Assembly (NCBI RefSeq): GCF_030272615.1
Contig: NC_081409.1
Span: 910,861,330 to 910,925,329 of the forward strand
Reading direction: 5' to 3'
DNA length: 64,000 nucleotides
Source of the DNA: Cryptomeria japonica
Lineage: Eukaryota > Streptophyta > Pinopsida > Cupressales > Cupressaceae
Positions 56,567 through 64,000 of the stretch are shown piece after piece (positions within the stretch are counted from its first letter, which is position 1; each line of letters opens with the position of its first letter). The notes below the pieces were generated by a model. The model was given only the letters and a program-made list of their open reading frames with translations. It did not search any database and was not told the origin of the DNA. The translations under genes and the position numbers were made by a program.

Positions 56567-59500
56567 TTATTTAAAGACATGATAGACTAAATGAGGTATT
56601 TGAATATGACATGCTAAATGCTCAACTATAAGTGAGATCAAAAACATGTATAAAAAAATTGAAGAAGAAAAGTCACAAGAAATCTTAGAAGAGGGATAAG
56701 TGTAATTTATTAGAGCCTTATCCCTAGAGGAAAGGACCTTATGATGAATAGGAGATAAAGATTCATAAGTGGATTTAGAAATTTGAGGGGATTCATAAAG
56801 AGATTTGTTCATTGCCAAGATTTCCTTATGAGGGGAATGAGAGTTGATAGAAGTAGAAGATGATTTAGTTGAAGTGAGATCATCATCACTACTAAATATA
56901 GCATTCACATTAAGAGATGGTCTTTTAGATGCTTTAGTGCATTTGCAGGGATTATAGCCGAGTCCAAAGGCATAATTGTGAAAATTAGTCTCTAGAGGAA
57001 CTTTTATCCCTTGTTCATGAGCGCCACAACCATTTCCATGATACCCATGCTTAGCAAAAATGCGAAAACCACGACCATAACGATCAGCCATTTCAGGAAG
57101 AGAAGGTGGTTTTTCATAAGAATTAAACTCTTCATAATTAGAGGTGTGAGGAGAAGAAGTTTGATAAGCAGCCACAAAATTATTGCTCATAGGTTCAAGT
57201 AAGACTGATTGATCTCTAGTTTCTTCCTTCTTTTTACCTTTAAGATCTCTAGGAGGAACCCTATACTCACCTACAAAGGTGGGATTAAAATCAAGAGATC
57301 CCCAATCGTCTTCTACGAGAACCTTCTCAGGATCAAAAGCTTTTTCATGTGTAGATTCAAGTCGAGAAGGATCTTCTTCAGGAGCTTTAGACTCATCCAA
57401 AGAATTTTGATTATTAGAGGGTAATGATTCATCCATAGGTATCTTGTTTAAAGAGTCGTCATTAGAAGAGGAAGATTTAGAAGAATTCCCTTTGGAAGTA
57501 GATGTTTGCAAACAAGCCTGAAGATTAGTATCACCTATCAAGGTATATGTCTTATTGTTATAAATAAATTTAACTTGTCTATGCAATGTAGAGGGGACAG
57601 CTTGCATACTGTGAATCCAAGGTCTCCCTAATAACAAGTTGTATGTTAGATTTCCCGACATAACATGGATAGGAGTAGGCAAAGTAACAGGTCCCACTGT
57701 GATGGGTAAGGTGATAATACCTAATGAAGACTTAGCAACATTATCAAAGCCTCGAATGGGACAAGAGTCAGGCTCAATAAGGGATGTATCCACATTCATC
57801 TTATGCAATAGATTAATGCTACACACATTAAGGCCAGAACCATTATCTACCAGTGTTCGTCTTATAGCAGTGTCATTTATGATAACCACAATCATCAAGG
57901 GATCATATTGATGTTGAATTTCACTAGTAGGCAACTCATCTTGAGTAAACACAATTTGAGCTTTAGGATTCATCACAGAGTTAACCAAAGATACTATATT
58001 ACTAGATGTATTAGGTGGAGGAACATTCAAATCTTTCAAGGCATCTTGTAACATTCCATGATGAGCAGAAGAAGTTTGGATCAAATCCCAAAGGGATATC
58101 TTAGCAGGGGTAGTTTTAAGTTGTTCTATGAGATCATAGTCCTTACTAAGCATTTGTGAAATACGAGGAGCTTGAGGAAGAATAGGCTGGGAAGGAGGAA
58201 GCGAAGTGGGGATAACTGGAGGAGGATTAGGTTGCGTATTGTTTCTTGTGTTATAGGTATGAGCAACCGCATGATAACTCTCTCTAGTCAGTTGCTTAGC
58301 ATACTCATAAGGGCTCTTAGAAGAATATCCTCCTTGCACAGTAATAATAGGTTTCTTAGGAGTGCAAAAAGAATCATTAGCATAACCACCTTGAACCACT
58401 AAGATAGGCTTACTTAAAGGTTGAGAATTTTGAGAAGGACAAGCACCTTGGACAGTGAAGAAAGGTTTGTTAGGTGTCTCATTCACATGTATCAAATTGA
58501 TTGAGGATGGTTTAGAGGAATGAACAAAAGTGTTGGAAGAATTATTGATAGTCTTCTCTTGCACTAAAATCTCATCATGGATTAAATCAACTTTAGGAGA
58601 GAGACAAGGGGTAGGCATTGATGTTCTAGTAGGAAAAGTAATACTAGGAAAGGTCATATCATCCTCTTTCAACAAAGGACCTACATGGGGAATAAAATCT
58701 CTAGGAGAAGGATCAACATTATTCTCTAAAGTCTCACGTTTGAGATGGAGATCTTTGAAAGAGATGTTAGCCGTCTTGCTTTGAACTAGGGTCTCCTTAT
58801 GAGTAGAACCAAGTTGAGGAGAGGGAGATGCTTTATTTTTAGAGGGAGAACAATTGAGATTCAAGGAAGGTGAGAAATTATCAAGGGAGAGAGAATAATC
58901 TACACCTTCTTCTAATGGTTCATCCCAAATAGTGAAGTTGTTGAAAGGAATGTTTGAAGTATTGTCAATTTTGGGAGAAGAGATAACATTGTTTATTAAT
59001 TCCTCATCCTTAGGAGGGAGAGCATCAATAGATGTGTTAAACTCGCCCTCTTTCCTCAAAATATGTTCAATATGATCTTTAGGGGAGAGAGAATTAAGGA
59101 AATTGCTCATTATTTCATCTTCTTTCTCTAAGGGATGCTTATGGGTAAGACAAACTTTAGGAGAAGGGTAAGCATTTATCATTAATTCATCATCTCTAGT
59201 GGGAATTTTGTTGGAAAAGGAAATGCCATCACTAGGAAATGTAGGGATAATGTCATCTTCTTGCACAAAAGGATCCTCATGAAGGGAGTGTTTTTTAGGA
59301 GGAACATGAACATATTTCTCCAAAGATTCATGCTTAGGCAGGAGATCTTTGAAAGAAGTGTTCATAACCTCTTGTTGCACTAACATGCCCCCATTGGAAG
59401 GACCAACTTTAGGAGAAAATAAGTCAATGTCCATCAATACCTTTTCACATAGAGAGGCATCATGTAGGGAAGGTAAAGTAACATTAAGAAAGGTATTTAT

Positions 59501-59734
59501 GATATTATTCTCTTCCTCTAGGATAGCTAATTAGGAAGGGCACATTTTAGGAGAATTGTCAAGATCACTCTTAAAGTCTTCATCCTTAGAGCATGGGAGA
59601 GTCTCAAAGGGATTGGTAGCAACTCTTTTAGGCACTAAAATGTTTTTATAGATGGGGGGAGGTTCTGTAGGAGAAGGAAAAATTGAAACAAGGGAAGCCA
59701 ACCCATTATCACATCTATGAAATGAATGCATCAT
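56567..59734 (-). pseudogene. Element D long ORF: protease and G-patch, one early stop
   Basis: The frame is open from 59734 (MMHSFHRC) to the stop at 56567, apart from one TAA at 59531-59533. The uninterrupted part, 56567-59437, is 956 residues from its first Met. Its N-terminal half is low-complexity Ser/Pro/Lys-rich. A retropepsin-like domain (about residues 505-625 of the 956) has LVDNGSGLNVCS with catalytic Asp near 531, and NLLLGRPWIHSMQAVPS. A G-patch follows at about 785-815 (GRGFRIFAKHGYHGNGCG, then HEQGIK), then a hydrophobic C-terminus. Plant Tat/Athila-related elements have this protease plus G-patch order. G-patch domains bind nucleic acid or RNA helicases. RT should follow the protease but does not. 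Confidence 0.82.
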
Positions 59735-60041
59735 GACAACAATTTTCCTCTTTCAAATGATAACACATGCAAAAATAGAAGGAAATGTTTAATTTCAACC
59801 AATGCAAGCACTTAGAATGTAGATTTAGAAAATGAAATTTATGATTCAAATGAGTTCCTAAATCAGATTTGAAATTATTGATCCCAATTAAGCTATCCAC
59901 AAGTTCAACTTTGAATTGAAAAATTAGGGTTTTAGCAAAAATTTCCTCTAAATTTTTTTGAATCTTGCAAGAAATTAAAACTTGTAAATAGCATAAACAC
60001 TCAAATTTGAAAACATAAATCAAAATTAGAGAATATTGGAG
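59735..60041 (-). other. Element D leader
   Basis: Short leader between the primer site and the ORF start, AT-rich. I saw no gag. Confidence 0.6.
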
Positions 60042-60059
60042 TTCACGTCGGGTTCACCA
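60042..60059 (-). other. Primer-binding site of element D (tRNA-Trp)
   Basis: On the - strand it is TGGTGAACCCGACGTGAA, complementary over all 18 bases to the 3' end of plant tRNA-Trp(CCA) as I recall it. Three bases separate it from the LTR at 60063. Confidence 0.85.
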
Positions 60060-60062
60060 AAA

Positions 60063-61725
60063 TGTGTAGGAGAAAAAGTGACACTAAGCAACATGCCCTA
60101 ATCTCACTTTCAACCACACACTTGCGGAATACGAAAGAGCCTAGAGGTATCACACAATTGGCTACTTCTTTTTGTGGAAGAGAGAGCCACGGGCTACCTA
60201 TTAGGATTTCTATTCCTTTGTTGTAATTGAAAGATAAAATGATGCAAGTTCAATCCCTAACCCCAAAGTGCAAGTATGAACTAATAACGAGATTGCAGAA
60301 TTGAACTTAAACAATGGAAAGCTGTAAACACAAGGACAAGACAAGAATGCAAATGCATACCCGGAGTTAAAATCTGACTGAAAATGTTCGGGACGGGGGC
60401 GCGGGCGCCACTGTCCTGATTCTACCCCTGAAACTGCTCCGAAAACTGCTGTTTTGCACTCTGGAAAAGCTGTCAAAAATGCTGAAAATGCTGTCTGTCA
60501 GGAGGACCAGGGCGCCCAGCGCCCCTGTCCCAGGGACCAGGGTGCCCAGCGCCCCTGTCCTGGCAGGACCAGGGCACTCCACGCCCCTGTCCTGGTCTTC
60601 TGGGCTGAAACTTGGTGTGTTATTCTGTCTCTGTCTGCTTCTCCCGGATCTGCAACCTGCGACGTCGTCCGAGTCCCGAAACCTGCACTTATATCTGAAA
60701 AGGTGTTTGGGTGGCTATATAGGGTTTTGCCTTAGTCAAACCCCCGCTTCGGTGATTTCCACCTCCACGAATAGCCAAGTTGTATTGTAAAATGTATTGT
60801 GTGTGCAGACCTAGTGTGTGTGCAAGGTCCTAAAATGCAAGAAAGCAAACTAGAGCAACCTAGAAAGTAAACCCTAATTGCTTGTAAATGATAATGTAAA
60901 TGCTCTAAATCAAGATGCAAAGTGATCTAAAGCATGAATACAAATGATATGTTGAAGCTTATGCAAAGACATGAAAACAACATGAAATCATACCCAACCC
61001 CAAGGGAGGGGTACAAGCCAATCTTCAGTCGGTAATCTCCTATTGTTCTTCAATGTCTCCCAAGCCCTAAATGAATGAAATTGATGAATGCTTGATGGAT
61101 GGATGTTGAATGTTATTGAAGTCTTCAAAGATCTGCTCTTTCGCTGCATATGAGGTCCTGGAAATCAAAAATCGGATCCTTTCAAATGAAGAAAGAGAGC
61201 TCTTATATATGAAACCCTAGGTCTTAATTTCGACTTTTGGCCGACCTAGAGATTGAATATCCCACCAATTTCTTGGGGTTAAGCTTTATTTTATGATTGG
61301 ATCGTGCTCCCAAAATTTCGGGAAAAATGTCCGGGACCATGTGCACGGGCGCCATGGTCCCGACAACTTTTCACCAAATTTTCAGGGCCGTCGGATATGA
61401 TGATTTTAGAGAGAATCCCGAAGTTACAGGTGATTTCAAGATGTTTTGACCCCGAAACCAAGCCCCCAAGTTCGAAATAGGACCTAATCAGGGTTTTTGA
61501 TTAAATGATGTATTGGAAGAATAAAATGAAAGGGGCACACTTTAATGAAAGGGCCCAACTTTATGATATGGGAGATGATAAAATAGAACCTTAGACCTAA
61601 TTAATTTGATTAATTAAGTGCTAAAGGGGAAATGCAATGCAAAATGCAAAATGCGCCAAGGCGGGTGCTAAACTAGGTGTGAAATTGTACCACCCTAGCA
61701 AGTGCGTACAATTTACGACGCTACA
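60063..61725 (-). repeat. D LTR, right copy (5' LTR)
   Basis: It is 1663 bp, nearly identical to the left LTR but with three rather than two of the 30-bp GC-rich units (about 60504-60596). The TATA box at 61202-61211 would drive element D on the - strand. Confidence 0.93.
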
Positions 61726-62945
61726 GTAACCCTTAGTGATTTTGACATATGTTGTGTAACTCCAAAAAAGGTATCTCAAAATTTTTTTGGTTTATGCCCA
61801 TGGTCCGGCGTTGAGGAGATAAGGTCAAAAAATTAGTCATGTAGGGCTAGTAGGGCTAGTAGCCTTGTGTGAAGGAAGTGTTCCCATTGGTGGTTCCCAA
61901 TCAATTCCAAGTGTTGGAATGGTTTTCTTTGGGTATCCTAAGTGTTAAAAATATGTCAATATCAATGTCTTCAAGAAATACAAGTCTTCACCCTTTGATG
62001 TCTTAAAAACAATTCATTTTGTCATGGTTGTGGGGTACCCGGGTATAGCAATTTTGGAGGGTTTGGAAGCCAAAGGTCTTGTAACCTTGTAATGTCGTTT
62101 GTTGGATGTAAATCCATTCTATTTGCCTATGCATCAGATTACAAAACTTATTTATACAAATCATCAACCTTGACCTACGGGTCGGCTCAACACATAAGAC
62201 CTAATTACAAAATTACACCACATGATACATAAATCCATAACCAGACCAATACAATGTCGGAAAGTACATAGAAAGGACCCAAATCAAATCCTCGAACACG
62301 CAACACCACCAAATAATTTGCCAAGATCATCTACAACACGCTAGACCATCGAATATGTCGCATAACACGAAGAATACCACCAGACCAATAAAATCTTCAA
62401 TAACATGCACCACAATCAATATGTACCACCAAAATGCATAGGACACGATTAGAGAACATGAAAAAGCAACTTTAATTCCACCACAATCACCGCAACAACT
62501 CAGATAATAAGAATCATCATTAACATCATCACCGGAGCTCAAGAACACCAACTGACAAATTGAAAGGTATGCTTGCGAAGTTCCAAGTCATGAACCATCT
62601 TATCTGAGGACACACATGAATGTTCCAATCACTCTCCAAAGACCACACCACATAAGGAATCAATTCTAGAGAAATACAATCCAGAAATCACAACAATGCA
62701 ACACTGAACCAATAGAAAAACCAGCCACAACACCAAATAACACAACTTGACAAAATTTCCTTTTGGAACACACAAATTCATATTGAATCAACTAGATATG
62801 AGTATCTCAAAACCTAATAAATTGCATCAACACATCTAGAACAGATCACCCAAATCAACTCTCTACAACAAACCAATTCTCTACAACACAGGAATGTGTT
62901 GACATCAATGACAACAACACTTTCCAACAACTCTAATATCCAACA

Positions 62946-63291
62946 ATCTCCCCCTTTGGCATTGATGGCAACATATGAATATGAAAAACAATCAATGCAA
63001 AGAAAGAAAACAACTCCAGCAATCTCCCCCTGAGATCATACACACATAGCTCATCTACAATAGATAGATAAGACAATTTTTCACATGCATCTCTCCCCCT
63101 TTGACAACAATGCCAAAGACACATACAAGTCATTAATCTCTCCCTCTGATAATCTCTCCCCCTTACACACTCACAAAGCTGATCAACTGAACAACACAAT
63201 GACTACTCTCCCAAAGAAACAGCACCCACTCATCAATCTGGATAATAGGATAAGACAATGAAGTCCACTGGATCGATGCAACTCAAGGCAT
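62946..63291 (-). other. Copia F 3' untranslated region with several polypurine-like tracts
   Basis: On the - strand AAAGGGGGAGAT (62946-62957) abuts the LTR start and is the likely plus-strand primer. Similar GGGGGAGA-type tracts recur near 63023-63033, 63092-63102, 63138-63148 and 63157-63171. No coding sequence. Confidence 0.75.
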
Positions 63292-64000
63292 CTAGTTCAT
63301 AGTAGGAGGGGCAATCACCCCTAACTTCTTTCTCAAATATACAAATGTATCTACGGGAAAAGACTTTGTAAATATATCTGCAATTTGTTCCTCTGTAGAT
63401 ACATACTCCAATCTCACTTCCTTCTCATCCACCTTCTCTCTCAAGAAATGAAACTTGATTGATATATGTTTTGTCTTAGAATGCAACATCGGATTCTTAG
63501 AAATATTTATAGCATTATAATTGTCACAATATATAACAGTAGGCTCATTATAAACAACTCTAATATCCTTCAGCATCTGCTTCATCCAAAGCACCTAAGT
63601 ACAATTGCTAGTAGCAGCAATGTATTCAGCTTCTATAGAAGATAAAGAAATAGAATCTTGCTTCTTACTTGTCCAAGCAACCAACTTCTTTCTCAAAAAG
63701 AATGCTCCACTAGTAGTGCTCTTCTGGTCATCAACATCACCTGCCCAATCAGAATCAGTATAAGAATTTAAAGTGAAATCATCATCCTTCAGATACCACA
63801 ACCCATAATCAGCTATTCCCTTCAAGTATATGAATATCCTCTTTATAGCGGTAATATGAATTTCCTTTGGATCAGCCTGGAATCTTGCAACAAGATATAC
63901 AGCATTCATAATGTCAAGTCGAGTCTAAGTCAAATATAGCAGTCCACCAATCATAGCTCTATACAAGGTCTGATTAGCCTTCGGAGATTCATCATCTTTT
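63292..64000 (-). pseudogene. Copia F RNase H and pol C-terminus
   Basis: The - strand frame at 63595-63909 has VYLVARFQADPKE, YLKGIADYGLWY and the RNase H motif YTDSDWAGDVDDQKSTTSG, then SISLSSIEAEYIAA. A TAG at 63595-63597 interrupts it, and the same frame goes on (63292-63594) with VLWMKQMLKDI, IYCDNYNAINISKNP, KTKHISIKFHFLREKV and IADIFTKSFPVDTF, the end of copia pol. The RT lies beyond the right edge; the bases at 63910-64000 carry the connection segment. Confidence 0.88.

Larger units (their letters stand above)
53255..61725 (-). mobile_element. Ty3 element D (Tat/Athila-like, no RT)
   Basis: LTRs at 53255-54887 and 60063-61725 and a perfect GTAAC duplication (53250-53254, 61726-61730). 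On the - strand it has a tRNA-Trp primer site, one long ORF with a retropepsin-like domain and a G-patch, and a 1.7-kb noncoding 3' part with a polypurine tract. No RT, RNase H or integrase is present, so it is non-autonomous. It is the innermost of the right-hand nest. The near-identity of its LTRs says it is recent. Confidence 0.9.
48293..62136 (+). mobile_element. Small Ty3 element C with gag and protease only
   Basis: LTRs at 48293-49826 and 52196-62136 (the latter split by element D) flank a 2.37-kb internal region. It holds a tRNA-Met primer site, a Ty3 gag and a protease, but no RT, RNase H or integrase. Perfect GATTA duplication. It fits the gag-only non-autonomous elements called TR-GAG, here with the protease kept. 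It would need enzymes from another element; its gag resembles that of chromovirus B. Confidence 0.87.
52196..62136 (+). repeat. 3' LTR of element C, split by element D
   Basis: The pieces are 52196-53254 and 61731-62136. In the intact LTR the junction reads 'aaaagtaacccttagtg' (49412). It ends CTATGCATCA, followed by the GATTA duplication. Confidence 0.9.
47784..62945 (-). repeat. 3' LTR of copia F, split by element C
   Basis: The pieces are 47784-48292 and 62142-62945, together about 1.31 kb, matching the solo LTR at 17647-18906. On the - strand it starts TGTTGGATATTAG at 62945 and ends near the G/C-rich run CCCCCCCCTCTCA at 47784-47797. The left end is placed at the TGAGAGG just after the copia E frame stops making sense. 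Confidence 0.8.
47784..64000 (-). mobile_element. Copia element F, 3' end, running off the window
   Basis: This is a - strand Ty1/copia element whose 3' LTR (47784-62945, split by element C) adjoins a polypurine tract and the RNase H end of pol at 63292-64000. Its family also left the solo LTR at 17647-18906. The exact left boundary is uncertain by a few bases, since its right target site is outside. Confidence 0.82.

Noticed and set aside
57011-58784. Several + strand ORFs of 60-90 codons under the D long ORF
   Set aside because: They are antisense shadows of the long - strand ORF.

Overview
The window looks like a gene-poor, repeat-dense stretch of a large plant nuclear genome, most likely a seed plant and possibly a gymnosperm. 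Nearly every base I can assign belongs to an LTR retrotransposon of plant type: Ty1/copia with tRNA-Met primer sites, a Ty3 chromovirus with a chromodomain, and Tat/Athila-like Ty3 elements. I recognise no ordinary host gene. The only spliced, host-like gene is a plant mobile domain (PMD) gene carried inside one of the retrotransposons.

Layout from left to right. Positions 1-804 are the inner end of an LTR that interrupts a + strand copia element (A). What is left of A is its integrase end, reverse transcriptase, RNase H and 3' LTR (805-4910). A in turn cuts the reverse transcriptase of a - strand copia element (A2, 4911-10555), whose leader holds a solo LTR (8472-9433). Then come a decayed - strand Ty3 gag (about 11900-13140) and AT-rich unassigned sequence up to 16391.

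From 16392 to the right edge there is one stack of nested insertions. Copia E (+) runs from its 5' LTR at 16392 to its pol at 47783. Its LTR carries a solo LTR with target duplication GATGA. Its gag is split by chromovirus B (-, 19244-44566). The 3' LTR of B is split by a composite element L (-, 20893-37311, target duplication ATTTC) that has three 1.47-kb LTRs. The E pol is cut by copia F (-, 47784 to beyond the window). The 3' LTR of F is split by the small Ty3 element C (+, 48293-62136, duplication GATTA), and the 3' LTR of C is split by Ty3 element D (-, 53255-61725, duplication GTAAC).

Element L is the most interesting object. Its 10.95-kb main internal region has a tRNA-Lys-type primer site and a polypurine tract but no gag or pol that I can recognise. 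On the opposite strand it carries a PMD gene with its own promoter (site II, telo-box, TATA box), a 75-nt first exon, a GT-AG intron and a long second exon with one in-frame stop. Inverted arrays of a TAGCGCAT motif lie near both ends of the internal region, one of them inside the PMD intron. A second, mostly deleted internal region (34777-35842) is joined to its primer site through a 42-nt copy of the 3' half of a tRNA, matching plant tRNA-Asn and including the CCA tail. That is best explained by reverse-transcriptase template switching. Coding parts of the other elements are mostly broken by nonsense codons and frameshifts. The exception is the long protease/G-patch ORF of D, which has a single early stop.
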